Part shown: positions 42,659 through 50,816 of the stretch, in pieces
Layout of the letters: each line of letters starts with the position of its first letter
Position numbering within the stretch: position 1 is the first letter of the stretch
Assembly: GCA_000751295.2 (NCBI GenBank)
Contig: CCMO02000001.1
Coordinates: 3,314,615-3,378,614 of the forward strand
DNA length: 64,000 nucleotides
DNA from: a bacterium YEK0313
GTDB taxonomy: Bacteria > Pseudomonadota > Alphaproteobacteria > Rhizobiales > Phreatobacteraceae
Reading direction: 5' to 3'
The notes under the pieces: generated by a model
Seen by the model: only the letters and a program-made list of their open reading frames with translations
Told to the model about the DNA's origin: nothing
Database searches by the model: none
Translations under genes and position numbers: made by a program

Positions 42659-43294
42659 TCAGCGCCTGCGGGCGACGATATAGGGGCGCTTGTCGTCGCC
42701 CTTCGAGGCATGGTTCTCGCAGGCAAGGATGTCGAAACCGGCGGCCGCGATATGCCGCTTCAACTGCTCCACCCGGAAGACCCCGGCATAGGGCGCAAGG
42801 CCGAAGGCGCGCATCAAGGGCAAGGCGAGCCGGATGAGCGGGTTCATCTCGCCGACGCAGGGGGTCTTGGAGATGAACAGGCCGCCGGCGGGAAGAAGGC
42901 CGTGGATGATGCCGAGCGTGCCGGCGAGATCGCGGACGAGGTGCAGGTAGTTGAAGCCGAGAACGGCGTCGTGGGGCTCCACGCCGGCGCCGAGCGCATC
43001 CGCCGTCGCCGCGCGGAAGGTGAGGCCCGGCACGGGGTTTAAGGCCTGTTTCTCGACGGCAATCGCGATCATGCCTGCGGAAATATCCGTTGCGAGATAG
43101 CGGTCGACGCCGGCCGCGAGGAGCAGGGCGGTCGTGCCGGTTCCGCAGCCGAGCTCCAGGACCCTGTCGGCCGGCTTCAGCAGGGCGCGGGTCCGGTCCA
43201 GCGTGCGGTCGTAGCCGGCCTGATCGGCGATCGCGCCCCTGGCATATTTCCGTGACGTCCGGTCCCAGAAACGGGCATCGCTCGCAGTGCTCAT
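42659..43294 (-). CDS. Class I SAM-dependent methyltransferase
   Basis: A 211-residue methyltransferase of the UbiE/Methyltransf_11 type. The SAM site reads DRVLELGCGTGTTALLLAAG and YLATDISAGMIAIAVEK. HDAVLGFNYLHLVRDLAGTL is the post-II segment and LLPAGGLFISKTPCVGEM the motif III strand. It resembles small-molecule or lipid methyltransferases; the substrate is not determined. Convergent with the small membrane protein gene and divergent from the hypothetical gene at 43494. Confidence 0.85.
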   Translation of the reverse strand: MSTASDARFWDRTSRKYARGAIADQAGYDRTLDRTRALLKPADRVLELGCGTGTTALLLAAGVDRYLATDISAGMIAIAVEKQALNPVPGLTFRAATADALGAGVEPHDAVLGFNYLHLVRDLAGTLGIIHGLLPAGGLFISKTPCVGEMNPLIRLALPLMRAFGLAPYAGVFRVEQLKRHIAAAGFDILACENHASKGDDKRPYIVARRR

Positions 43295-43493
43295 GATGAC
43301 GTGTTTCCCTCCCGGGACATGCTGAGCGCGGAAGGCCGCGCCTGCGCGGCGGCCCGCCTTGCAACCGTCAGGCGTGATGACGGAAGATTCACCATTTGGA
43401 GGTCATGGTCGAGTGTCCGATCGTCGCGCCGGCATGCCACGATCGAACATGCGTTTGCGTGACATCGACGGTCTCCGACAAAAGGACTGCCCC

Positions 43494-44423
43494 ATGACGC
43501 GCGCAGCCGCGACAGGCCCATCGATCAATGATGCCTCGTTTCTTCTCGCGCGCTCCGCTGCGGGCGACGGCGCCAGCACGCCGTCCGACCTGCCGGGCCA
43601 GGCCAGGACGACGCCCGGCTCACCGGCGCTCAGCCGCACGCTCGCCGATCGCGTCGACCTTTCCGACCGCGCAAAGGCCTTGCTCGCCCGCCAGAAGGTC
43701 GAGCAGGCGACCGCCGACACGCTCGAACGCCTGATGCGCGCCATCAAGGATTCAACGGGCCGGGGCAGGCCCCCCGCCGCCGGTCCGTCGCAAGCGCCGA
43801 GCTTCGAGCCGGCGAAAGCCTCCGCTGCGGCCGGCGACCAGACGCTCGACTTCATCCGATCCATGGCCGGATCATCCGAATTCGGCGCTGCGGCCGATGG
43901 CCGGACCGACGATCAGGTCCGCGCCCTGGTGCGCGACGGCAGGCTGCCGGCCATGCCCGCGCTCGACGACGGCCAGCGCGCGCAGCTGAGCGAGCGCGAG
44001 ACGAACGTCTACGAAATCGTGCGCGGCCTGCAGGGCCTCTACGAGGCCATGCCGAAAAGCCTCGACGATGCGCTCGCGCGGCGCGTCCAGGTCATTCTCG
44101 ACAGCTATCCCGAAAGCATTGCGCGGATGAAGCAGGGCGTCGCCGACGGCTCGCTTAAGGAAGAGACCTGGCCAGGAATCATAGCCGGCTACGAAGAACA
44201 GCTCGCAGCTGCACGCGAGGGCCGCATGACGATCGCAGCCGAAACCGACCCGCGGCTGGTGCAGGGCCGATCCGACTTCACCATGCGCCGCGACGCGATC
44301 GGCTTCAGCGGCAACGGCCAGCGCACGACGACATCGGACTGGACCGCGCTCCACGCCAAATACGGGGCGAATGTCGAGATCGGCTCGAGCCCCTATACGC
44401 CAGGCTGGGTCATTACCTGGTGA
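43494..44423 (+). CDS. Hypothetical protein
   Basis: A 309-residue protein that I do not recognise. The N-terminal 130 residues are Ser/Ala/Pro-rich and probably disordered, with a helical stretch VDLSDRAKALLARQKVEQAT. Residues about 175-240 are helical (LSERETNVYEIVRGLQGLYE, RVQVILDSYPESIARMKQGV), and the C-terminus ends in an aromatic-rich tail. There is no signal peptide and no membrane helix. The start at 43494 is preceded by AAAGGA; the open frame begins 45 codons earlier. Resembles coiled, surface- or flagellum-associated hypothetical proteins of rhizobia, but this is only an impression. Confidence 0.65.
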   Translation: MTRAAATGPSINDASFLLARSAAGDGASTPSDLPGQARTTPGSPALSRTLADRVDLSDRAKALLARQKVEQATADTLERLMRAIKDSTGRGRPPAAGPSQAPSFEPAKASAAAGDQTLDFIRSMAGSSEFGAAADGRTDDQVRALVRDGRLPAMPALDDGQRAQLSERETNVYEIVRGLQGLYEAMPKSLDDALARRVQVILDSYPESIARMKQGVADGSLKEETWPGIIAGYEEQLAAAREGRMTIAAETDPRLVQGRSDFTMRRDAIGFSGNGQRTTTSDWTALHAKYGANVEIGSSPYTPGWVITW

Positions 44424-44550
44424 CGCGAAGCGCCGGCCGTTCGGGTTTGGCACTTCGCTGCAGCATATGGTTGGGCCAGGCCCGGAGGCAGGTCGATGCC
44501 CGGCCCCAAAAACCAGTTGCAAGACAAGAGCGGTTCGGCCTAGCCTGAAA

Positions 44551-44571
44551 CCGATTGCGTAACGCAATCGG
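44551..44571. promoter_or_regulatory. Perfect 21-bp palindrome upstream of a DHFR-like gene
   Basis: CCGATTGCGT and ACGCAATCGG form perfect 10-bp arms around a single A. It ends 35 bp before the ATG at 44607. Its form is that of a dimeric-repressor operator (MarR-, PadR- or ArsR-like), but no cognate regulator gene is adjacent. Confidence 0.6.
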
Positions 44572-44606
44572 ATCTGCGGATGTATCCTGCGAGGGAGAGA
44601 AGAGGC

Positions 44607-45137
44607 ATGGCCAGGCTCGTGTTCGGAATGAACCAGTCGCTGGACGGCTACGTCGACCATACGGCGTTCGGGCCGAGCCCGACGCTGTTCCGCCACTTCA
44701 TCGCGGAGGCCGAAGGTCAGGCGGGCAGTCTCTACGGCCGCCGGATGTACGAGATCATGCGCTACTGGGACGACGACCATCCCGAATGGGACGCGCCGGA
44801 ACAGGCCTTCGCCGCGGCCTGGCGGAAACAGCCGAAATGGGTCGTCTCGCGTTCGCTGGCGGCGGTCGGCCCCAATGCGACGCTCGTCGGCAACGATCTC
44901 GAGGGCGCGATCCGGGCGCTGAAGGCCGAGCGCGACGGCGAGATCGAGGTGGCCGGCCCGGACCTGGCGAAGAGCCTGACCGCCCTTGGCCTGATCGACG
45001 AATACCGGATCTACCTGCATCCCGTCGTGCTCGGCCGCGGCACACCCTATTTCGCCGCCGCCCGGCCGCCGCTGCGCCTGGTGACGCATAATCGGATCGG
45101 CGAGGATGTGGTGAGGCTAGCCTACGTTCCCGCATGA
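44607..45137 (+). CDS. Dihydrofolate reductase/RibD C-terminal domain family protein
   Basis: A 176-residue protein with the RibD_C/DHFR-like fold. MARLVFGMNQSLDGYVDH is the family N-terminus; GSLYGRRMYEIMRYW, EVAGPDLAKSLTALGLIDEY and RIYLHPVVLGRGTPYF are the conserved core and C-terminal strands. Such stand-alone proteins are putative NADPH-dependent reductases, not the essential folate enzyme. The start at 44607 was chosen by similarity. It is the last intact core-type gene before the mobile boundary at about 45.14 kb. Confidence 0.85.
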   Translation: MARLVFGMNQSLDGYVDHTAFGPSPTLFRHFIAEAEGQAGSLYGRRMYEIMRYWDDDHPEWDAPEQAFAAAWRKQPKWVVSRSLAAVGPNATLVGNDLEGAIRALKAERDGEIEVAGPDLAKSLTALGLIDEYRIYLHPVVLGRGTPYFAAARPPLRLVTHNRIGEDVVRLAYVPA

Positions 45138-45138
45138 G

Positions 45139-45393
45139 GGAGGGCGCTGCCGGGACGCCTTCCATCTCGCCGATCGGCTACTGACCCAGCCGTTGCAGGT
45201 GATCATCGGCGGCGGCCAGACGGGCTTGTTCAGGTCCTATCGCGACGGATTCGAGCTGTTCGACAAGGCGCGATCCGAGAAGAAGGACATCTTTGTCGTG
45301 CCGGGAGCGACGCACTACGACCTCTATGACAAGCCGGATTGCGTCGATCAAGCCATGGCGCGGCTTGCGGTGTTCCACGGCGAAAACCTGTGA
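45139..45393 (+). pseudogene. C-terminal fragment of an alpha/beta hydrolase
   Basis: About 84 codons encode only the last third of an alpha/beta hydrolase. PLQVIIGGGQTGLFRSYRDG is the strand before the acid residue, and FVVPGATHYDLYDKPDCVDQ contains the catalytic histidine. The nucleophile elbow and N-terminal strands are absent. Upstream of it is the intact DHFR-like gene, so the 5' part was deleted, probably together with the insertion events just downstream. Confidence 0.75.
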
Positions 45394-45826
45394 CGGCAGC
45401 AAAGGCTGGGGCCGGTCGCCTTGGTGGGCCGGTCACAGCCGCGCCACTTTCAGCGTTCGCAACCGAGGCGTGTGGTGGTGGATTGGCATGACCGATACCT
45501 GGTCGATTGCCGCCTCCATTGCTCTGAAGCCGTTTGCAAGCCCGATCGGGATCTACCGAGCTGCAGCGAAGAAGCGCCGGGCTTCCATGCCGCCTGACGG
45601 GCGTGCGGCGATCGGCGGCAATATTACACGATCGAGAGCAATCGGCGGTGGGTTGGCGGGCCGAAGCCAACAATGTGAAGGACTACGTCCACGCTATAGC
45701 CCTACAAATTTAACGACGCGAATGGCTACAATTGGGCAGGGCAGCGAACTGGCGGCTTTGGGGATGACTAAGGGGTAGCTGCCGTGCTATGCAACCATAT
45801 CGGGAATATAGGTATTGGGGGAATAG
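45394..45826. other. IS-remnant region without intact gene
   Basis: About 430 bases with no intact gene. One frame reads as a degenerate element tail (IALKPFASPIGIYRAAAKKR and following) that runs into the left copy of the ~100-bp direct repeat. The last 100 bases become markedly AT-richer and lead into the OLD-like gene. Confidence 0.5.
45604..45705 (+). repeat. Direct repeat, left copy
   Basis: About 102 bp, closely matched by 47638-47738 in the same orientation. The first 55 bases are nearly identical (shared core CGATCGAGAGCAATCGGCGG), the middle is diverged, and the end (ATAGCCCTAC) is identical. The two copies flank the OLD-like gene. Confidence 0.85.
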
Positions 45827-47473
45827 GTGAGACTCCATTCGATAACAATCGAAAAATTCAAGCGCATCGATACAATCGAATTGCCCCTTGCCGATTTGAA
45901 TATACTCGTAGGATCAAACGGAAGCGGAAAGTCATCGATATTGCAAGCTTTGCATTTAGCTTCTTGTCTAATGCGTCAAGCAGACCGCATACGTGCGGGT
46001 TCAACAGCAATGGTCCGAGTAAGCGATCTCGACTATCTTCCATCTGATGAATATTGGCGAATGGGTCACGGCGCTGACTGGGGCAATCGCTCGAATAGCC
46101 CCTCATCGAAAGTCTCCTTTAAGTTTCAGAACAACGATGGAGAGGAAGTAACAGCAGAGTTAGAGATGCGCTCGGCACGAAATGCCGGGATATCGGTGCA
46201 GGGGGAGCTTCCAGAATCGGTACGAACGCAATTTCGCGGCCCTGAGACCTTTTTTAGCGGCTTTATTCCCGGAATATCAGGCATTCCAAACGTGGAGCAA
46301 AAGAACTCGAAGCGGGTCGTGCTAAAGGCTTGCTCCTTCGGCGACTCCAATGTGTATCTCCGGAACGCTCTCGATCTTCTCTCGCCTGGAGACTTGGCTC
46401 AAATTGAAACGTGGCTTGATCCGCTCCTAGGATCGGTGAAGCTGAGAGTAAAATTTGATGAGGCGACCGACTTTGACATCCACGCTGAGGCGGAAATCGA
46501 TGGACGGTCAATGCCACTTGAGCTACTCGGCACGGGATATCTCCAGCTTATACAGATTTTTTGCTATATTTTGCTATTTAAACCAAAGATCCTGTTGGTA
46601 GACGAGCCGGACATTCATCTGCACCCGAGCGTCCAAGAGAAGTTGGCACAAAGCCTGCTGCAGATTGCAGGTGCACAAGGCATCAAGATTATCATGACCA
46701 CCCATTCCCCGTTCATAGTGCGTGGTGGGCCAGCGGGCACCAACGTCGTCTGGCTGGCGGATGGCGAGAAAAAAACCGACGACCGAACAATCGTCGAGCT
46801 GGCTCTGGGCTGGGGCGCTTTCGGGAAAAAGGTCATTGTGGTCAGCGAGGACGCGAAAAATGATCTGCTTAAAAAGCTAATTCGCCAATGGCCGGAACTT
46901 GAGCGGGCGGTCACAGTACTTCCAGGCAGAGGCTACAAACATCTTTTGACAAAGACGGAAGCACAGGAACTCAGATCATCTCTCGGACATAAGTTCAAGG
47001 TGCTCGTACATCGGGATCGAGATTCGCTGACCGACGACGAGGTTGCGAAGTTGAAAGATTCTTATGCCAGTGACGGCATTCGCCTATGGTTTACTGACCA
47101 ATCCGACCTTGAAGCCGAATTCTGTGATCCAGGATTCCTGTCCGTACTGACTGGCCAGCCGATACACACATGCGAAAACTGGCTGACAGAAATTTCAAAC
47201 CAGCATCAAAGGGAGATAGAGGACCAGTTCGCTAGCCAGCGTGCAGCACACAATGAGGAATTGCATAAGGCCGGCGGTAGCCCCACGAATGATGAGGTAT
47301 GGACCGCTTTTCAAGCACGCCCGCTAAAGGGCGCCAAGGGAAAGTTCATTTTCAAACAATTGAAGAATAAGGTTCCAGGGGGCGCGTTCTCTGAGGCAAC
47401 AGTTGAGTCCCTTGCCACCTATCCTGAGCGCGCGGCTAGCTTGAAGGCCAACCTCGAGGACTTGCTCGCATAG
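45827..47473 (+). CDS. OLD-like AAA ATPase/TOPRIM nuclease
   Basis: A 548-residue SMC/ABC-type ATPase with a C-terminal TOPRIM-like domain, the layout of OLD-family nucleases. Walker A is VGSNGSGKSSILQAL (about residue 30), the ABC-signature region LLGTGYLQLIQIF, Walker B ILLVDEPDIHLHP and the switch histidine in MTTHSPFIV. TOPRIM candidates are the acidic residue in VIVVSEDAKND and the DxD in VLVHRDRDSLT. Some OLD proteins act in phage defence. It starts at GTG with GGGGGAA upstream. The DNA is visibly less GC-rich than its surroundings and is flanked by direct repeats, so it looks acquired. No partner gene follows. Confidence 0.82.
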   Translation: MRLHSITIEKFKRIDTIELPLADLNILVGSNGSGKSSILQALHLASCLMRQADRIRAGSTAMVRVSDLDYLPSDEYWRMGHGADWGNRSNSPSSKVSFKFQNNDGEEVTAELEMRSARNAGISVQGELPESVRTQFRGPETFFSGFIPGISGIPNVEQKNSKRVVLKACSFGDSNVYLRNALDLLSPGDLAQIETWLDPLLGSVKLRVKFDEATDFDIHAEAEIDGRSMPLELLGTGYLQLIQIFCYILLFKPKILLVDEPDIHLHPSVQEKLAQSLLQIAGAQGIKIIMTTHSPFIVRGGPAGTNVVWLADGEKKTDDRTIVELALGWGAFGKKVIVVSEDAKNDLLKKLIRQWPELERAVTVLPGRGYKHLLTKTEAQELRSSLGHKFKVLVHRDRDSLTDDEVAKLKDSYASDGIRLWFTDQSDLEAEFCDPGFLSVLTGQPIHTCENWLTEISNQHQREIEDQFASQRAAHNEELHKAGGSPTNDEVWTAFQARPLKGAKGKFIFKQLKNKVPGGAFSEATVESLATYPERAASLKANLEDLLA

Positions 47474-47766
47474 CATTCGTCTTAGGCCACTACCAAGGTG
47501 GACTTGCGCCCACAAATCAGCTTGAGAGAATGACCGCAAAGCTTCCAGCGCAGGCTACTTTGCCTCCTTCGCGAAAGATGAACGAACATTCAGCTTCCAA
47601 AGGGTGAGTAAGAGTTCTCAGCATCGTTTGGTGGCCATGCGGCGATCGGCGGCAATATTGCACGATCGAGAGCAATCGGCGGCGTTTGGCGGGCCGCGCC
47701 AGATAGTGATGATCACTACGTTTACGCCATAGCCCTACCATAGGTGGAAGGACGCGGCGCGTTGGC
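47474..47766. other. Region downstream of the OLD-like gene
   Basis: About 290 bases with no supported gene. The second half is occupied by the right copy of the direct repeat (47638-47738). No helicase or GajB-like partner gene for the ATPase was found here. Confidence 0.5.
47638..47738 (+). repeat. Direct repeat, right copy
   Basis: Right-hand copy of the ~100-bp direct repeat at 45604-45705. It lies 165 bp after the stop of the OLD-like gene and is followed by an IS3-type transposase remnant, so the repeats may be termini or tails of one older element into which the gene came. Confidence 0.85.
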
Positions 47767-47964
47767 TTGGACAAAGCGGCGCACGCTGTCATGGGTGCCC
47801 CTCGTAGCCGCTCCCGGTCAAATCCTCAACCGGAAGACCTGCATCAATCGCCCCAACGCTCGCTGTTGGTGGTCGACTTCACCTACGCGCATACTCGGGC
47901 CGGCTTCGTTTACGTCGCCTTCGTGATCGATGCCTTCGCCGGCGGATTCTGGGGTGGAAGGTGA
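47767..47964 (+). pseudogene. IS3-family transposase (OrfB) remnant
   Basis: A short frame contains LVVDFTYAHTRAGFVYVAFV and IDAFAGGFWGGR, a degenerate form of the OrfB integrase-core segment (D-F/L-T-Y...GFVYVAFVIDxF). Only one catalytic aspartate region is left. The rest of the transposase is missing; the frame stops after 65 codons. Confidence 0.65.
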
Positions 47965-48024
47965 GCAGCTCAGCACGGCCGGCCTCGTCCTCAATGCCTC
48001 CAATTCCGGCTTGCCTGGGTTTAA

Positions 48025-48860
48025 GGGTCGGGACTCATAACCACCACGTGACGGCGGCGGCGAGGTAGATTGCGCCGAGGAAGTTGGTGGCGAGTTTGTC
48101 GTAGCGCGTGGCGATGCGGCGATAATCCTTGAGACGGCCGAACATGCGCTCGACGGCATTGCGCCCTTTGTAGAGCGTCTTGGAGAAGCAGCTTTTCCAG
48201 CGTCGGTTGGCCTTGGACGGGATATTCGGCACCGCGCCCTGGCGTTCGATCAGGTCGCGGATGGCGTTGCTGTCATAGGCCTTGTCGCCGAGCACGATGG
48301 TCCCGGCCGCAAGATCGTTCAACAGGACATCGACCGCACGGCAATCGGCGACCTGGCCGCCGGTCAGCAGGAAGCGGAGCGGCCGGCCTTCGCCGTCGGT
48401 GAGGGCGTGGAGCTTGCTGTTGCGGCCGCCCCGGCTGATCCCGATCGCCTGGACGAGCGCCCCCCTTTCCGCCGCCCGCCGAGCGGTGCGCCTTCATGTG
48501 CGTGCTGTCGATCAGAACCTCGGCCGGTGGTCCGCCCGCCGCTGCCAGCGTCACGAACAGCTCCTGCCACACGCCCTTCGCCGCCCAGCGCACGAACCGG
48601 TTGTAGAGCGTCTTCCTCGGTTCGTAGCAGGCCGGCGCATCGACCCAGCGACCGCCCGACGTCACGACATGGATGATGCCGCTGATCACCCGCCGATCAT
48701 CAACCCGGGCAACGCCGCGCACCTTGCTCGGCAGCAGCGGCCGAAGCCGCTCGAACTGCTCTTCACTCAACCAGAATTCGCTCAAATCCACGCTCCTGCT
48801 GTTGCAGAGCCTGAATCACATCCGAGCCGCCATGGGAATCCTGTTTATGGGTCCGGACCC
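48025..48860 (-). mobile_element. IS5-family insertion sequence (IS427-like group)
   Basis: About 836 bp. The ends match as imperfect inverted repeats, GGGTCGGGACTCATAA at 48025-48040 and GGGTCCGGACCCATAA read inward from 48860. It contains one transposase in two overlapping frames. No clear target duplication was seen. Confidence 0.75.
48035..48791 (-). CDS. IS5-family transposase in two frames
   Basis: The upstream frame (48791 leftwards) begins MDLSEFWLSEEQFERLRPLL and carries the first catalytic aspartate in VLIDSTHMKAHRSAGGGKGG. After a run A3G6 near 48465-48475 the similarity moves to the second frame, which reads GALVQAIGISRGGRNSKLHA and continues through LGDKAYDSNAI (second Asp) to YKGRNAVERMFGRLKDYRRI (catalytic Glu). 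The change equals a +1 (or -2) shift. Two-frame transposases occur in this IS group, so the shift may be programmed rather than a mutation. Start at the ATG at 48791. Confidence 0.85.
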
Positions 48861-48890
48861 TGGGCTGGGGTGGCCATCGCACCTAGCGGC

Positions 48891-48994
48891 TAAAGCATGA
48901 TCCGGAAAAGTACGCCGCGGTTTTCCGAAAAGATCATGCTTAGACAACAACCTAAAGCGCGATGACGATTCATCCTAATCGCATCGCGCTTTAG
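48891..48994. repeat. Palindromic intergenic repeat of rhizobial type
   Basis: Two palindromes in tandem: 48894-48940 (AGCATGATCCGGAAAAG with TTTTCCGAAAAGATCATGCT) and 48952-48993 (TAAAGCGCGATG with CATCGCGCTTTA). I recognise this pairing from intergenic repeats dispersed in Hyphomicrobiales genomes. It lies between the IS5 element and the end of the hydrogenase operon. Confidence 0.75.
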
Positions 48995-49070
48995 GGTGGA
49001 GTCGCGAAGCTCCCACCGCTGGCCGACTGGCAGCGTCGTAACGTGCGCTGGTCAGCGAAACAGTTCCGGT

Positions 49071-49107
49071 CGAACGCACAGGCGAGATCATCTCGCCTGT
49101 GCGTTCG
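49071..49107. terminator. 17-bp hairpin at the end of the hydrogenase operon
   Basis: CGAACGCACAGGCGAGA and TCTCGCCTGTGCGTTCG pair perfectly around TCA, 6 bp past the hupE stop on the minus strand. There is no T-tract. It probably ends or stabilises the 3' end of the hydrogenase transcript. Confidence 0.65.
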
Positions 49108-49113
49108 AAACGA

Positions 49114-49713
49114 TCAAAGATAGCTCGTCAGGATACCGATGCCGGCAAGCGCTATAATGCTGCCGCTGGTCCGAAGCGCGACACGAGACGTTCGTGCGCC
49201 GATCCTGCCGATGCCAAGTGCGATGCCGATACCGACGACGTGCAACAAGGCGGTCGCCAGCATGAAGCCCATCGCATACTCGAAACCGGATGCGTCAACC
49301 GGCATCTCGGCGCCGTGCGCATGGCCGTGGAATATGGCGAAGAAGCCAACCAATCCCATCGCAGCGATCGTCGGTAGGCTCCATTGCATCGCAACAGCCA
49401 AGCCAAGCACGATGACGGAAACCGCGATGCCGAGCTCCACATATAGCAACGGCACGCCAGTGATGCCGAGCACGCCGCCCACACCCATCATCAGCACGAA
49501 GGTTGTCGGCACCAGCCACAGCGCGCGGCCCCCGAGATAGGCTGCGAACATGCCGACCGCCACCGTCGCCAAAATGTGGTCGATGCCACTGACCGGGTGG
49601 CCGAAGCCGTGCATGAAGCCATGGGTGTCGCCGACGCCGACATGCGCGAAAGCGGTAACTGGAAGTCCAGCGATAGCGAGCCCCAGAAGGGCAGGTTTAA
49701 GGGTCGATTTCAT
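49114..49713 (-). CDS. hupE: HupE/UreJ family nickel transporter
   Basis: Predicted nickel importer that would supply metal for the hydrogenase. It is 199 residues with a signal peptide (LLGLAIAGLPVTAFA). The mature N-terminus is the HupE histidine motif, HVGVGDTHGFMHGFGHP, followed by SGIDHILATVAVGMFAAYLG. Six membrane helices follow, including AIFHGHAHGAEMPVDAS. The start at 49713 is preceded by GGAGGAG; a longer frame upstream has no similarity. Last gene of the operon, 89 bp after hypB. Confidence 0.95.
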   Translation of the reverse strand: MKSTLKPALLGLAIAGLPVTAFAHVGVGDTHGFMHGFGHPVSGIDHILATVAVGMFAAYLGGRALWLVPTTFVLMMGVGGVLGITGVPLLYVELGIAVSVIVLGLAVAMQWSLPTIAAMGLVGFFAIFHGHAHGAEMPVDASGFEYAMGFMLATALLHVVGIGIALGIGRIGARTSRVALRTSGSIIALAGIGILTSYL

Positions 49714-49802
49714 GTCTAACTCCTCCAAAAGATGCTCAGTTGCATGACCAGATGCGGCGGCCCGAGCCATGACCGCTTATCGCCCCCACGGAGCGAATTC
49801 AT

Positions 49803-50816
49803 TCAAAGCCATGCTTGCGACGCCTGGGTGCCGAGCCAGTCGTACCAGCCGCCGAGTCCCTCTCCCGTCCGAGCCGACACGCTGAACGTGACGATCTCCG
49901 GATTGACCTGGCGCGCATTGGCGTTAGCGATATCCACGTCGAAATCGACATGCGGCAAAAGATCGATCTTGTTGATGACCATGATCTCTGCAGCCCTGAA
50001 CATGTGCGGATACTTCAGCGGCTTGTCGTCACCCTCGGTGACCGAGAGGATGACCACCTTGGCGTGCTCGCCGAGATCGAACATCGCCGGGCAGACGAGG
50101 TTGCCGACATTCTCGATTATGACGACGGAGCCGAAGGCCGGCTTCAGCTCGGCGAGCCCCTTGGCCACCATGTCGGCTTCGAGATGGCAGCCGGCGCCGG
50201 TGTTGACCTGGACAGCAGCAGCGCCCGCGGCGCGGATACGCTCACCGTCATTGGTGGTCGCCTGATCGCCCTCAATGACCGCGATCGGGATCTTGTCCTT
50301 GAGGTCGCGGATGGTGCGCTCGAGCAGCGTCGTCTTGCCGGAGCCTGGCGAGGAAACAAGGTTCAACGCCAGGATTTCGCGGCCGGCGAACCAGCCACGG
50401 TTCCTGGCCGCGAGCGCGTCGTTCTTGGCCAGGATCCGGGTCTCGAGTTCGATGACCGAGGAATGGCCATGGCTGTGCGGGTGATCATGGTCGTGCGGAT
50501 GGTCGTGACCGTGCAACTCCACGTCGTCATGGGCGTGATCGTCATGGTGGTGATGCTCATGCGCATGCTCCGAACGATGATCGTGCCCGTGCTCATGGCC
50601 ATGAATATGATCATGGACATGGCCGTGCGGATGTTCATGATCATGGACATGGCCGTCGCCATGGTCGTGCCTGTGGTCATGACCATGCCGATGCACCATG
50701 TCATCGCCATGCGCATGCATGTGAGGGCGCTCATCGTCGAGAGTGGTCTCCTCACCTGTCTGCAGGTTGAGGAGTCGGGTTTCGGCCTTGGAGCCGCAGC
50801 CACAGGTTCCGCACAT
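49803..50816 (-). CDS. hypB: Hydrogenase nickel-incorporation GTPase HypB
   Basis: GTPase that delivers nickel to the hydrogenase large subunit with HypA. It is 337 residues. The N-terminal MCGTCGCGS is the high-affinity nickel site. Residues about 30-120 are extremely His/Asp-rich, with nearly 40 histidines, typical of nickel-storing HypB. The SIMIBI GTPase core has LVSSPGSGKTTLLERTI (P-loop), IEGDQATTND, the nickel site VNTGAGCHLEADMV and the guanine motif VINKIDLL. The start overlaps the hypA stop as TGATG, so the two are translationally coupled. Confidence 0.97.
   Translation of the reverse strand: MCGTCGCGSKAETRLLNLQTGEETTLDDERPHMHAHGDDMVHRHGHDHRHDHGDGHVHDHEHPHGHVHDHIHGHEHGHDHRSEHAHEHHHHDDHAHDDVELHGHDHPHDHDHPHSHGHSSVIELETRILAKNDALAARNRGWFAGREILALNLVSSPGSGKTTLLERTIRDLKDKIPIAVIEGDQATTNDGERIRAAGAAAVQVNTGAGCHLEADMVAKGLAELKPAFGSVVIIENVGNLVCPAMFDLGEHAKVVILSVTEGDDKPLKYPHMFRAAEIMVINKIDLLPHVDFDVDIANANARQVNPEIVTFSVSARTGEGLGGWYDWLGTQASQAWL

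Noticed and set aside
45827..47473. Gabija system
   Set aside because: The protein has the ATPase-TOPRIM layout, but no UvrD-like GajB gene follows; only repeat and IS remnants are present, so a two-gene Gabija call is not supported.
50480..50720. Repetitive DNA resembling a short tandem or CRISPR-like array
   Set aside because: The repetition comes from His/Asp/Gly codons of the HypB metal-storage stretch; there are no regular spacers.
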